DNA from: JAVZLH01 sp038883475
GTDB lineage: Archaea; Thermoproteota; Bathyarchaeia; Bathyarchaeales; Bathycorpusculaceae
Assembly: GCA_038883475.1 (NCBI GenBank)
Contig: JAVZMA010000008.1
Location: 1 to 62,066, forward strand
Length of the DNA: 62,066 bases
Reading direction: 5' to 3'
Each line of letters begins with the position of its first letter. Within the stretch, counting starts at the first letter, position 1. Made by a program: the position numbers and the translations under genes. A model generated the notes under the pieces. The model saw nothing but the letters and a program-made list of their open reading frames with translations, searched no databases and was not told the origin of the DNA. This document shows, piece after piece, positions 24,332 through 33,029 of the stretch.

Positions 24332-24871
24332 CTAAACAATTTCCACTCCAATGGTGTCTTTCACAAAAACTTTAGCTTCTTCAGGTGTCAAAATATGCCT
24401 TGAACCAACATTCGCTTTCTCAATTCGCCGCTCTTTCACGCGGTACCCGGGGCGGCTGAGGGTGACGCAGACATCCATCCCAAATATGCCAATATCAGGG
24501 TCATATTTTACACCTGCTATTTCTATGTGTTCCTTTATGCCAAAGGAGAAGTTGCCGTGCTTGTCAAAACTTTCCTCTGGAATTTTGTTATCGATTACTT
24601 GTAAAACCTTTCTTAAGAAATCCATTGCTTTTTGCTTTCTAAGCGTAACTATGCATGCTATCGGTTCACCTTTTCTAATTCCGAAATCTCTAATTGTCTT
24701 CTTTGCCTTCCGTTTACAAGGTGTTTGCCCTGTCAAATCCTTTAAAACCTTTGCAGCCTTTTCTAGCGGCTCTCCAGATTTCCCAACGCTGATGTTAACG
24801 ACGACTTTTTCAATTCTTGGTTTCAGCATAGGATGCTCTTCCCATTTCTTGCGGATTTCGTCCTCAGACAA
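24332..24871 (-). CDS. rplE: 50S ribosomal protein L5 (uL5)
   Basis: About 179 residues from a TTG at 24871. This start is preceded by a strong GGAGGT with eight-base spacing and gives the normal archaeal length. A longer frame from an ATG at 24913 would overlap eS4 by 50 bases. Core blocks are MLKPRIEKVVVNISVGKSGE, TPCKRKAKKTIRDFGIRKG and FGIKEHIEIAGVKYDPDIGI. The protein binds 5S rRNA. It overlaps the eS4 stop by eight bases. Confidence 0.95.
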   Translation of the reverse strand: MSEDEIRKKWEEHPMLKPRIEKVVVNISVGKSGEPLEKAAKVLKDLTGQTPCKRKAKKTIRDFGIRKGEPIACIVTLRKQKAMDFLRKVLQVIDNKIPEESFDKHGNFSFGIKEHIEIAGVKYDPDIGIFGMDVCVTLSRPGYRVKERRIEKANVGSRHILTPEEAKVFVKDTIGVEIV

Positions 24872-25631
24872 CAGCAGCCACCTCCGGTATTGATATAAGC
24901 GGTTTTGTCTCACCTAACGCGAAAACAAAGTTCAGTATTGTCTGGTAACGATTACCCTTCTCGTCTTCAATTACCACTAAGGCGTTTCTCCGTCTCTCGC
25001 CTTTCGCCCTTTTAATCTCCACTATTTTACCGTATTTCCCAATGTTTTTTCCACCAGTTATCATTGCGAAAACATTTTCTTTTATCTTTACATGTTCCAC
25101 AACCCGCCTATCTGGAAGGCTTATCTTCAAAGTGTCTAAAGTTTCATAAACATCCTCCTGTGGATTTTTGGGATCTGCAACTTTCACTAATATGTTTGAA
25201 CCGTCATGAAGACCAAGTTGCACATGGCCCTTTTTGATGCGGGTCTTATTTTCTATTCGACACAGTTTAAAACTTGTTTCCTCTTTGTCAATTTTGTGAA
25301 GGATGAAGCCTTTATGGGAAGGCAAAACGCGGAAGAAAGCGTTTGCTTCCGGTATTGCAATTACGTCCATAAGACCCACGGGGAAATCGTCTTTTCTTCT
25401 AACTTTACCATCAACGTAGACTTTACCTTGCGAAACTATAAGTTTAGCTTCCTTTCTTGTTTCAGCAAACCCTAAAATGTCACGTAACACTATGGCTAGG
25501 GGCAAGCAATTTTTAAGGGAATGCGGTCCTGGAGAAGGTTTTACAGCCCATACAAACTCCTTTCTTGGAATGGGCCAGAATTTTGGAGCGGGTTTCCGCT
25601 TTAACCCCGTTGATCCACCCTTTTTACCCAA
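24864..25631 (-). CDS. rps4e: 30S ribosomal protein S4e (eS4)
   Basis: A 255-residue archaeal/eukaryotic small-subunit protein with an S4-like RNA-binding domain (DILGFAETRKEAKLIVSQGK), the central domain, and a KOW motif (MITGGKNIGKYGKIVEIKRA). Length is normal. It follows uL24 by three bases, in the standard archaeal order uL24, eS4, uL5. Confidence 0.96.
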   Translation of the reverse strand: MGKKGGSTGLKRKPAPKFWPIPRKEFVWAVKPSPGPHSLKNCLPLAIVLRDILGFAETRKEAKLIVSQGKVYVDGKVRRKDDFPVGLMDVIAIPEANAFFRVLPSHKGFILHKIDKEETSFKLCRIENKTRIKKGHVQLGLHDGSNILVKVADPKNPQEDVYETLDTLKISLPDRRVVEHVKIKENVFAMITGGKNIGKYGKIVEIKRAKGERRRNALVVIEDEKGNRYQTILNFVFALGETKPLISIPEVAAVV

Positions 25632-25634
25632 AGT

Positions 25635-26237
25635 TTATTCCTCTCCTTCTTTTTTCTGGGCGGTTTTACGTTTTGCCCTCGGCCTTTTTGCTTTAGGCTC
25701 TTTTTCTTCGGCTTTCTCGGCTTTTGTCTTCTTTTTCACAGGCTTTTTTGCAGCTTCTTTTTTTCTTTTCATCGGTTTCTTTTCTAGAGATTTCACTTCT
25801 TCAGCGGCTATTTTTTCTTCAACGACCTCCTCTTTCACTTCAACGGCTTTTTCCAATTTTTTGCGAGCCTCCCTTTTTCTCTCCAGAGTTGCCTTCCGCC
25901 ATTTGTCATCGAGGTTTAGGCGTGTAATCATGACTTTGGATGGATGAATTGGAACAAATATTGTTGTTCCATCAACCTTTTCCCTCGTCAGACCTTCCAC
26001 GTATAATCGGAATTTCTTTTTGTCTACGCGCGTGATTTTTCCTTCAAATCCCTTATGATCGCCACGCATAACGCGAACCGTGTCGCCGCTTCTCACAGGT
26101 ACAGCGTTTACCCCATATTCGGCTTTTAGCTCAGGCGAAAGTGGCGCAGCGAAAAGTTTGTGGCGTAAGTGATCTGGCGCTTGATGCAGCATTTTTCTTT
26201 GTTTTGACGGCTTTGTCGTTGGTTTTAGTGCTTGCAT
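25635..26237 (-). CDS. rplX: 50S ribosomal protein L24 (uL24) with a long Lys/Ala/Glu C-terminal tail
   Basis: A 200-residue uL24; archaeal homologues are usually about 120. The first 115 residues are normal: KQRKMLHQAPDHLRHKLFAA, the KOW motif DTVRVMRGDHKGFEGKITRV, and the VPIHPSKVMITRLNLDD block. Residues about 128-200 are a low-complexity basic tail rich in KKPV, KAEKAEEKEPKAK and RPRAKRKTAQKK, resembling histone H1 or HU-type tails. The tail is in frame and ends in one stop, so it is not a frameshift artefact. Confidence 0.94.
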   Translation of the reverse strand: MQALKPTTKPSKQRKMLHQAPDHLRHKLFAAPLSPELKAEYGVNAVPVRSGDTVRVMRGDHKGFEGKITRVDKKKFRLYVEGLTREKVDGTTIFVPIHPSKVMITRLNLDDKWRKATLERKREARKKLEKAVEVKEEVVEEKIAAEEVKSLEKKPMKRKKEAAKKPVKKKTKAEKAEEKEPKAKRPRAKRKTAQKKEGEE

Positions 26238-26248
26238 GTATTTTCACC

Positions 26249-26692
26249 CTATACTATTATGCTGGCGGCACTAGCTATCCTTGGCCATCTTTCCGCAGCC
26301 TCTCTTGCTACTGGACCGCGAATCTCTGAACCCTTCATTTCCCCGTCTGGAGTTATTATCACAGCAGCGTTATCTTCGAACTGAACCCAAACACCGTCAG
26401 CTCTTCTGTAGGGTTTTCTTTGCCTCACGATGACAGCTTGGAAAATTTTCTTCCTCATGTCCGGGGTTCCATGTCTTACCGAGACAACAACCCTGTCACC
26501 AACAGCAGCAGATGGATAGCGCCTCAACCTCCCCTTATAACCCATAACTTGGACTAAACGTAGTTCTCTGGCGCCAGTGTTATCAGCACATCTTAACATC
26601 GAACCCATAGGCAACCCCCTAGATATTTTTGGTCCATGCCCAAGCATTCCCTTCGCAACTAGAGCCCCTCTCTGTTTGGCTTTCGCTGCCAT
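26249..26692 (-). CDS. rplN: 50S ribosomal protein L14 (uL14)
   Basis: A 147-residue uL14 with the archaeal N-terminal extension. Blocks are LPMGSMLRCADNTGARELRL, VGDRVVVSVRHGTPDMRKKI and FEDNAAVIITPDGEMKGSEI. It is at the subunit interface. It begins just after uS17 (one-base gap) and precedes uL24. Confidence 0.96.
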   Translation of the reverse strand: MAAKAKQRGALVAKGMLGHGPKISRGLPMGSMLRCADNTGARELRLVQVMGYKGRLRRYPSAAVGDRVVVSVRHGTPDMRKKIFQAVIVRQRKPYRRADGVWVQFEDNAAVIITPDGEMKGSEIRGPVAREAAERWPRIASAASIIV

Positions 26693-26693
26693 G

Positions 26694-27020
26694 CTATTCT
26701 TCCTCTCCGTGTTTTTCTACAACGACAAACGATACGGTTTTGCTTATTGGGCGGCATTCCGCTATCGTAACGCGGTCTCCTTCTTTTGCGTTTATGCATG
26801 GAGGGTTATGGGATGGTATGCGGCTATACCTTCGCTCGTATCTAAGAAATTTTGGAACGTAATGAAGGTATTCGCGTTTCACTATAACTGTTTTGTCCAT
26901 TTTTGAGCTTACAACAACTCCTTCCAAGATACGACCTCTTACCGGTAGGTCGCCGTGGAATGGACAGTTCCTGTCGGTGCATGACTCTTTAGGTTTTTTG
27001 AACATTAAAGACATCACCAT
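26694..27020 (-). CDS. rpsQ: 30S ribosomal protein S17 (uS17)
   Basis: A 108-residue archaeal uS17 with the N-terminal CTDRNCPFHGDLPVRGRILE block and the OB-fold segment SSKMDKTVIVKREYLHYVPK. It binds the 5' domain of 16S rRNA. Its start overlaps the RNase P gene's end by seven bases. A later ATG at 27005 (MFKKPKES) is possible. Confidence 0.95.
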   Translation of the reverse strand: MVMSLMFKKPKESCTDRNCPFHGDLPVRGRILEGVVVSSKMDKTVIVKREYLHYVPKFLRYERRYSRIPSHNPPCINAKEGDRVTIAECRPISKTVSFVVVEKHGEEE

Positions 27021-27295
27021 AACCTCCTAATGTGCTTCTTAAGGCGGTCTTCAGGTCTGCCTACAAGAAGTTTACCATCAATTTCAACGATTGTTCCGTC
27101 AGAAAAATTGAAGTGAAAAACTGCTGCCTCTTTCATGACTGTTTTTCTCTTTCCTTTGTGCAAGATTGTGAAAGTGTTTTTTGTTTCATCTATAACTTTG
27201 CCGTGTATTCCAATGTAACCCGAATGTTTGCTTTTAGCAACTGCAGCCTCTGTTCCGATAAACTCGTATCGAACTATGTCTGGCGTCACCTTCAT
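27014..27295 (-). CDS. rnp1: ribonuclease P protein component 1 (Rpp29/Pop4)
   Basis: A 93-residue RNase P subunit with an Sm-like fold, sharing family text HSGYIGIHGKVIDETKNTFTI and HFNFSDGTIVEIDGKLLVGR. It helps RNase P RNA mature tRNA 5' ends. Its place between uL29 and uS17 is the common archaeal arrangement. It overlaps both neighbours by a few bases, so it is translated as part of the ribosomal operon. Confidence 0.94.
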   Translation of the reverse strand: MKVTPDIVRYEFIGTEAAVAKSKHSGYIGIHGKVIDETKNTFTILHKGKRKTVMKEAAVFHFNFSDGTIVEIDGKLLVGRPEDRLKKHIRRLW

Positions 27296-27528
27296 TTCCT
27301 CTTCCCCGCCACCGTTGCCTTCCCACGTCCAAGCTTTTGTTCATGTTCTATTGTTAGGATTCGTGCAATGGTTCTGCGCAGTTCTTTTATTCTTCCAGGA
27401 TTTTCTACGGTGCCACCTGCTTTAATCATGGTTTTTAACCTGAGAAGCTCGGTTCTTAACTCGTTTAGTTTCTTTAATCGTTCCTCAGAGGGCATGTCTC
27501 GAATCTCTTTAATTCGCAGTATGGGCAT
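27292..27528 (-). CDS. rpmC: 50S ribosomal protein L29 (uL29)
   Basis: A 78-residue two-helix protein of usual length (LRIKEIRDMPSEERLKKLNE then KELRRTIARILTIEHE). It sits beside the exit tunnel, where nascent-chain factors dock. It lies between uS3 (one-base gap) and the RNase P subunit, with a four-base overlap. Confidence 0.95.
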   Translation of the reverse strand: MPILRIKEIRDMPSEERLKKLNELRTELLRLKTMIKAGGTVENPGRIKELRRTIARILTIEHEQKLGRGKATVAGKRK

Positions 27529-27529
27529 C

Positions 27530-28198
27530 CTATTCCTCTGCCTCCCCCTCTTCTTCTTTCAACTCTTCCGCTTTTTCTTCAGTAACATTTTCTTCTGGCG
27601 GAATCTCCTCAACTATTTCGAGTTTGTCTGGAAACTTTGCATCTGGGGGCATTATCCTAACTCTCACGCCAAATATACCGGGTTTTAGTTGAACGTGAAC
27701 CTCGGCTTTCCGCATGTACTTTAAGGCTGGGTCTCCACATTTCGGCAGATATCCAGCCCGGAACTTCTCGTACCTTGCCCTTTCAGTTCTCAGTTTTCCG
27801 CTTATGATTATTTCCGCTCCGAGGGCGCCTGCTTCCATAACCTGATTTAGAGCCCAAAAACCGGCACGTCTAAAATGTACTCCTCTTTGCAGTGCCGCTG
27901 CAACCCGCGATGCTACGACGTAAGCGTTCAGTTCAGGAACTTCTATTTCGGAAACGGAAATTTGTGGGTTTGAAACCTTAAAATTCTCTTCCAAAATGTT
28001 TGCAAGTTCCCTTATTGTTTCCCCTCCGCGCCCTATTACTAAGCCTGGGCGCATTGCATAAATTACAATGTGGGTGCCCAAGGGAGTTTTTGAGATAGTT
28101 ACTCCGCCATATCCTGCTCTTTCAAGCTTCTTCTGCAAGAATTCGTCTATCTCCGCCTTCTTTATGGATTCTGTTATAAAACGTTTGACTATGGACAT
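27530..28198 (-). CDS. rpsC: 30S ribosomal protein S3 (uS3)
   Basis: A 222-residue uS3. The N-terminal KH domain contains VIGRGGETIRELANILEEN, and the C-terminal domain has HFRRAGFWALNQVMEAGALG and the GDPALKYMRKAEVHVQLKPG block. The last 25 residues are strongly acidic. It lines the mRNA entry channel. Its ATG shares one base with the uL22 stop. Confidence 0.96.
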   Translation of the reverse strand: MSIVKRFITESIKKAEIDEFLQKKLERAGYGGVTISKTPLGTHIVIYAMRPGLVIGRGGETIRELANILEENFKVSNPQISVSEIEVPELNAYVVASRVAAALQRGVHFRRAGFWALNQVMEAGALGAEIIISGKLRTERARYEKFRAGYLPKCGDPALKYMRKAEVHVQLKPGIFGVRVRIMPPDAKFPDKLEIVEEIPPEENVTEEKAEELKEEEGEAEE

Positions 28199-28686
28199 TA
28201 TGCCTCTTCCCCTGTTTCTGGCTGCTCTTCTAAAGCTATTTCAATGTGGCAGAGTGTTTCAAATTCAGGCGTTGTCCTTCCAAAAGCTCTTGGCGTGTAT
28301 CGTTTGACTTTCATTCCGGGGTAAGCGGAGGCATGGATTATACGAAGTCTTTCTGCGTCTAAGCCCTTATATTCTGCGTTTGCTTCTGCGCCCTCAAGCA
28401 CTCTTAAAATGTGCTTGGCTGCCTTTACAGGGTATCTGCCCGCATAAGCTTTTTCAAGTCCGTGACGGTGCCCAGCTTTCTTTTTGAACCTTCTAAAGGG
28501 AACAGCCGTCTTTTTTGCCATGACATCTTTTAAAAATTGTTTTGCTTGAGTCAGCATCATCCCTTTAATTGTTTTACATATTTCCCGTGCTGATTTGGGG
28601 GATACTCTAACCTCTCGTCCGCTAGCCTTTACGGTTTTCTCAGGGTCTAATTCCTCTTCTGCTATGGAGTATCCCCATTTTGGCAC
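28198..28686 (-). CDS. rplV: 50S ribosomal protein L22 (uL22)
   Basis: A uL22 of 162 residues from a GTG at 28686, giving the usual archaeal start (PKWGYSI). An ATG at 28725 would add 13 residues without family match and lies only nine bases from a TATA box. The core contains KSAREICKTIKGMMLTQAKQ, KAAKHILRVLEGAEANAEYK and GRTTPEFETLCHIEIALEE. It is the first gene of this ribosomal run; uL3, uL4, uL23, uL2 and uS19, which usually precede it, are not in the window. Confidence 0.94.
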   Translation of the reverse strand: MPKWGYSIAEEELDPEKTVKASGREVRVSPKSAREICKTIKGMMLTQAKQFLKDVMAKKTAVPFRRFKKKAGHRHGLEKAYAGRYPVKAAKHILRVLEGAEANAEYKGLDAERLRIIHASAYPGMKVKRYTPRAFGRTTPEFETLCHIEIALEEQPETGEEA

Positions 28687-28730
28687 TTTTATGCGCGCTC
28701 CAACTGTGCAATTGAACAGCGTCATAGCGA

Positions 28731-28737
28731 TTTATAT
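28731..28737 (-). promoter_or_regulatory. TATA box of the uL22-secY ribosomal operon
   Basis: On the minus strand the bases read ATATAAA. Transcription would start near 28708, about 20 bases before the GTG chosen for uL22. A second A/T box (TTTTATAA, minus strand) at about 28779-28786 is an alternative that would give a longer leader. Either way the promoter for the ribosomal run is in this 150-base gap. Confidence 0.45.
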
Positions 28738-28843
28738 GGTTTTCCTTCGGTTGAAGCGCTTTTCAGACAGAACTAAGCCTTATAAAACCTTAATTTTAGT
28801 AAGAACATCTTCGTTATGTACTAGAAACATGAGAGAAGCGGCT

Positions 28844-29731
28844 TCAATTATCTTTTATTTCTGATTTATGGAAGAGTAAAAGTATCCCGGTTAAGGAAAG
28901 CGCTACGCCTACGAGTTGCGGATACTCGAAAGTTTCTCCAAGAATAACGGCAGAGAATGCTGCCGCAGACAAGGGTTCTATAATAGAGAGTACGCTTCCC
29001 TTAGCAGATTCAACGTACTTTAACGCGTAAGAAAAAAGAAGGTAAGCCGTCAAAGATGGAAACCACGCTATGACAAGTATAAGGTACCAAAGATGCAGCG
29101 GATAGTTCACAATCTGGGAAGAAGAATGGAAAAGCGCTGGAATCAGAGCAATTGCACCTATCCCGTCGCCATAAACTAGTAAAGTCCAGTTGGTATAGCG
29201 TTCCCTCAACCTTTTAACCATTAAAAAGTAAAGGGTGAAAAGTGTGCTTGTTAACATTCCAAACGCCAAACCCAAAATGTTAGCATTTAACTTTGAGACG
29301 TCATAGGCTCTTACAACAAGTGCAACGCCTAAAAAAGCCAGTATTATGGCAATTATGGTTGATGGCGTTGTTTTTTCCTTTAGGAAAATTGAGGCATAAG
29401 CTGTTACAAAGATGGGATAGGTGTAAAACATTATGGCCGCTATTGTGGCGGTTGTCAAATCAACTGTGTAGAAGTAGGCTATCCTTTGGAGAGCGACGGC
29501 GAACATGCCGAAAACTACTAGTTGTGGTAAGTCTTTCCTTTTGATTTTAAGCAGATTTCTCTTAAAAAGAACCATTGGAATCAGCACAGTGGCGGAAGAG
29601 ATCGAAATTCTAAGTGCGGTTAATGTGACAGGGTTAACGCCTTGGGCGAAGGCGAATTTTCCAAAAATACCCATTGTTCCCCAGAGGATAGATGCTGCAG
29701 CAATTAGGAGATAGCCCTTCTCTTGTTCCAT
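28844..29731 (-). CDS. EamA/DMT-family transporter
   Basis: A 295-residue membrane protein with ten hydrophobic segments in two five-helix repeats, typical of drug/metabolite transporters (PF00892 twice). The first repeat starts IAAASILWGTMGIFGKFAFA, and the second ends near LSIIEPLSAAAFSAVILGET, the conserved end-of-repeat signature. DMT members export amino acids, nucleosides or sugars; the substrate is not deducible. It stands alone on the minus strand between the ribosomal operon and hypE. Confidence 0.9.
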   Translation of the reverse strand: MEQEKGYLLIAAASILWGTMGIFGKFAFAQGVNPVTLTALRISISSATVLIPMVLFKRNLLKIKRKDLPQLVVFGMFAVALQRIAYFYTVDLTTATIAAIMFYTYPIFVTAYASIFLKEKTTPSTIIAIILAFLGVALVVRAYDVSKLNANILGLAFGMLTSTLFTLYFLMVKRLRERYTNWTLLVYGDGIGAIALIPALFHSSSQIVNYPLHLWYLILVIAWFPSLTAYLLFSYALKYVESAKGSVLSIIEPLSAAAFSAVILGETFEYPQLVGVALSLTGILLLFHKSEIKDN

Positions 29732-29852
29732 GGTTTAGTAACAACTGTCTTCAATTTAAATAGTTGATGGGTAGCCTTTTGCGTGTTTTGCGATTCGTTT
29801 ATGTCTAACCTTTAGAGTTAAGGTTATTCGGAGTTAAAGCGAGGGCAGAGAA

Positions 29853-30920
29853 TTGACTGTCAAAAATGAGCATATAACCATGTTGCATGGTGCCGGCGGA
29901 ACAGTCATGCATGACCTTGTCAAAAATTACATCGTGAAATATTTTGGCAACGCAGCTAATTTTGAGGTGCCACTCGAAGCCTTGGACGATGCAGCTGTTG
30001 TTGGTGATGTAGTTCTTAAAAGCGACTCGCACGCTGTTAAACCCATTTTCTTTCCCGGAGGGGATATTGGACGCTTAGCTGTTTCTGGCACCGTGAATGA
30101 CATTGCAGTTTTGGGAGCTGAGCCTTATGCTCTGGCTTGCGGTTTTGTTTTGGAGGAAGGCTTAGCCATGGCTGATTTTGAAAGAATTTTGGCTAGTATG
30201 CAGCAAACATGTAAGGAAGCTGGTGTTAGCATAGTTACTGGCGACACCAAAGTTGTGGAAAAAGGAAGCCTCGGCGGCTGCATAATAAACGTCTCCGGGA
30301 TTGGGAAAAGAACAGCTGCCTTAGAAAGGAACATTGAAGTTGTTAGGCGTTTCAGAAGCAACTTTAAGGCACGTTGGGTTTTGGACTCAAACTTGCGCGC
30401 TGGCGACAAAATAATTCTTTCAGGAACCATTGGCGACCATGGACTAGCGGTTTTGTCCGCCCAAGAGGGGTTAAGCTTCGGAAGTGGCATAAAATCAGAT
30501 GTGAAGCCTCTAAATCGCTTAATCCAAAGTTTACTCTCCGAAGTGGGCGGGGTAATCGCTATGAAAGACCCGACACGGGGCGGTTTAGCTGACGCCCTAA
30601 ACGAGTTCAGCGAGAAATCCCAAGTAGGCATACTAATTCACGAAGACAAAATTCCCATAAGAGAAGATGTGCGAGCCGCATGCGAGATGCTTGGTTTAGA
30701 CCCGCTTGAAGTTGGAAACGAAGGAAAAATAATCATAGGAGTTGTTAAAGAAAAAGCGACTGAAGTCTTGAAATTTCTTAGGGAGACAAGCGAGGGAAAA
30801 GAAGCGGAAATCATAGGTGAAGCTACTGCAGATTTTAGCGGTGTGGCTATGCAAACTGTTGTAGGCGGCAAAAGAATTATTTCTAGACCCTTAGGAGACC
30901 CTGTTCCGAGAATCTGCTGA
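29853..30920 (+). CDS. hypE: hydrogenase maturation protein HypE
   Basis: A 355-residue HypE that dehydrates the HypF-made thiocarboxamide to thiocyanate for the NiFe-hydrogenase Fe(CN)2CO centre. It starts at a TTG (29853) after GAGGGCAG. Domain text is DDAAVVGDVVLKSDSHAVKP, VSGTVNDIAVLGAEPYALAC, GDTKVVEKGSLGG and MKDPTRGGLADALNEF. The C-terminus is PVPRIC, whose terminal cysteine carries the modification. HypD, HypC and HypF lie about 1-5 kb away on the other strand. Confidence 0.95.
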   Translation: MTVKNEHITMLHGAGGTVMHDLVKNYIVKYFGNAANFEVPLEALDDAAVVGDVVLKSDSHAVKPIFFPGGDIGRLAVSGTVNDIAVLGAEPYALACGFVLEEGLAMADFERILASMQQTCKEAGVSIVTGDTKVVEKGSLGGCIINVSGIGKRTAALERNIEVVRRFRSNFKARWVLDSNLRAGDKIILSGTIGDHGLAVLSAQEGLSFGSGIKSDVKPLNRLIQSLLSEVGGVIAMKDPTRGGLADALNEFSEKSQVGILIHEDKIPIREDVRAACEMLGLDPLEVGNEGKIIIGVVKEKATEVLKFLRETSEGKEAEIIGEATADFSGVAMQTVVGGKRIISRPLGDPVPRIC

Positions 30921-30929
30921 AAAACTCTG

Positions 30930-31139
30930 TTATTTTGAGCTTTTCCATAAATCTGAGACGCGACCAGCCTTTACAAGCTTCCACTTGCCGAAAAAGTCCT
31001 TCTTATAAAAATGGTACAAGCCGCAGCGGGTGCACTGCATAATTCGTCTATTCTTCTCAAAATCAACCTCGTACAGTACCAAAGGCGAACCGCAATCAAC
31101 ACACACGCCAGCGTAAGTTCTGTCATTTTGAGCGCTCAT
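30930..31139 (-). CDS. small zinc-ribbon protein
   Basis: A roughly 69-residue protein from the ATG at 31139 (72 from 31148). Two CxxC pairs (CVDCGSPL and CTRCGLYH) separated by about 18 residues form a zinc ribbon. The remainder is basic and aromatic (YHFYKKDFFGKWKLVK). Function unknown. It converges with hypE by ten bases. Zinc ribbons of this size often bind nucleic acid or act as adaptor subunits. Confidence 0.65.
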   Translation of the reverse strand: MSAQNDRTYAGVCVDCGSPLVLYEVDFEKNRRIMQCTRCGLYHFYKKDFFGKWKLVKAGRVSDLWKSSK

Positions 31140-31226
31140 TTTCAGCAATCCTCCATCCTAAGTGGGACATACTATTGTTTAAACTTTAACATGTAAAGTA
31201 AAGAAAAAGTAGGGTGACTGTTTGGT

Positions 31227-31838
31227 TTATGGCGGGGGCGATGGAGCCTGCGTCGCGGTTGGTTGAGTAACTGTTGCTTTGATAGAGAAGAACCCGACAG
31301 CGATAAGTATCCATGAAATCCAAATAAGTACAAAGCCCACTAAGATTATTGTTAGCACAGCGCCTATCAGCCAAAGCAGCCCCGCAGTTCCAAAAATTTT
31401 TTCACCAGATCTTGTTGAAAGGCTGTCCAATGATTTTCTGACGAACACTGCTGAAACAACGACGAATATGAAAAGTATGACAAAGGCTACGAGAATGGAT
31501 CCGATAAATGTCCAGAGGTTGCCTATATCCATGAAATAATTTTGAATTGCAAGCGGGTCTGATATGTCCAGTCCGGAAATCGCCATCATAACCATTGCCA
31601 TTAACACTGCAAAAAATGCTACCACGCCCACTATTAGTGCGATGAACCCATAGAGGGCATTGTTGAATATGCCGCTTTCTTGATAGTGGTCTGCAAAGCC
31701 CTTCAAAGCAATTAAAACCAGTATAATGCCGACGAGACATAAGACAATTGCAGGACCTGCCGCGAAGAAACCGAGAAAACCGATAACCAGCAATATAGCA
31801 CCTACGCCGCCTAATGTCTTGCTCGATTCGATACTCAT
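31227..31838 (-). CDS. DUF996 family membrane protein
   Basis: A 203-residue protein with about five hydrophobic segments. It has the DUF996 start (SSKTLGGVGAILLVIGFLG) and the middle-domain text KGFADHYQESGIFNNALYGF. The C-terminal tail is short and Pro/Thr/Gln-rich (TQPTATQAPSPPP). The family is common in archaea and has no known function. It lies alone between the zinc-ribbon gene and hypD. Confidence 0.8.
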   Translation of the reverse strand: MSIESSKTLGGVGAILLVIGFLGFFAAGPAIVLCLVGIILVLIALKGFADHYQESGIFNNALYGFIALIVGVVAFFAVLMAMVMMAISGLDISDPLAIQNYFMDIGNLWTFIGSILVAFVILFIFVVVSAVFVRKSLDSLSTRSGEKIFGTAGLLWLIGAVLTIILVGFVLIWISWILIAVGFFSIKATVTQPTATQAPSPPP

Positions 31839-31940
31839 CTAATAAACCTCGATGATTGGTTTTTGCATCTTTTTACATAAAAAGCTTTTCCACAAAGCTT
31901 TAGTTCACTTCTTTAAAGCGAGTTTCCTTTAAGTTCACAT

Positions 31941-33029
31941 TTACTTTGTTGCCTTTGCCCATATTCTGCATGTGCCTTCTACGCTTACCATGCACGCGCC
32001 CCTTGGCTTTTGCGGAGTACACACCTTCATAAAAAGCGGACATTCTGTTGGCTTAATCTTGCCAATCATAACTAAGTGGCATTGGCACCCGGGCAACAGG
32101 TCTCTGCCAAACTTGACTTTGACATCGAACTTTTCTCGTGCATCGTAATAGGCAAATCCTTTTTTAAGTTTCAGCGCAGAGTTCGGCAATACACCTAAAC
32201 CCCGCCAGCCTCCGTCAACGGTTTCAAAAGCCTCCTTCATGAGTTGCTGTGCTTTCAAATTTCCTTCCGAGTTGACTGCACGTGTGTATTCATTTTCTAG
32301 GCGTGCTTTTCCTTCCTTGAACTGTTTAAGAATCAGGTATATGGCGAATAATACGTCTAATGGTTCGAATCCAGCTATGACCGTTGGCATACGGTAAGTC
32401 TTCGGAAAAACCTCGTAAGGCTTCAAACCTATAATAGTGCTTACGTGACCAGGAGCAATAAAACCGTCAATGTGCAAGTCGCCTATCCCTAAAAGAAGCT
32501 CCATAGCCGGGGGGATAAGCCTATGCGAAACCAGAAAACTGAGGTTTAAGGGCGGCTTGTGCAAGACCTCAGCCGCCGTGGACGGAGCAGTGGTTTCGAA
32601 GCCAATGGCGAAAAACGCAAATTCCTTGTTTGGTTCTTGCCTAGCCATTTTAACCGCGTCACCAACGCCGTAAACAACTCGAACATCAGCCCCATCAGCT
32701 TTAGCGTCTAACAGAGAACCTTCAGAACCGGGAACCCGCAGCACATCACCAAAACATGCGACTGTAACGCCTTTTTTGGCTAGCTGGATCGCCTCGTCAA
32801 TTTCAGAGGCTGGAGTCACACAGACTGGGCAGCCTGGTCCAGCGATGACTTCGACAGTTTCGGGTAGGAGGCTTCTTATGCCGAAATGTGTTATGGTCCA
32901 TTCGTGTGTGCCGCAGACATGGCATATTTTCACAGTTTCTTTTTTCGGAGCGATTTCCCGAATTTTTTCTGTTACACGTTTCGCTGTTTCCGGATCTCTA
33001 AATCTTAACTTTTCAGTCATTCCCGTCAA
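31941..33029 (-). CDS. hypD: hydrogenase maturation protein HypD
   Basis: A 362-residue HypD, which with HypC is the scaffold on which Fe(CN)2CO is built. Motifs are KICHVCGTHEWTITHFGIR, AGPGCPVCVTP, FAIGFETTAPSTA, APGHVSTIIG, and the Fe-S cysteines in LLPGCQCHLVM, followed by CPLFMKVC and a CTPQKPRGACMVSVEGTC end. Length is standard. Its start overlaps the hypC stop by four bases. Confidence 0.96.
   Translation of the reverse strand: MTGMTEKLRFRDPETAKRVTEKIREIAPKKETVKICHVCGTHEWTITHFGIRSLLPETVEVIAGPGCPVCVTPASEIDEAIQLAKKGVTVACFGDVLRVPGSEGSLLDAKADGADVRVVYGVGDAVKMARQEPNKEFAFFAIGFETTAPSTAAEVLHKPPLNLSFLVSHRLIPPAMELLLGIGDLHIDGFIAPGHVSTIIGLKPYEVFPKTYRMPTVIAGFEPLDVLFAIYLILKQFKEGKARLENEYTRAVNSEGNLKAQQLMKEAFETVDGGWRGLGVLPNSALKLKKGFAYYDAREKFDVKVKFGRDLLPGCQCHLVMIGKIKPTECPLFMKVCTPQKPRGACMVSVEGTCRIWAKATK

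Noticed and set aside
25477..25947. 156-codon plus-strand frame rich in Phe/Ser opposite uL24 and eS4
   Set aside because: The Phe/Ser/Leu run is the antisense of the Lys/Glu tail of uL24; no gene-like features.
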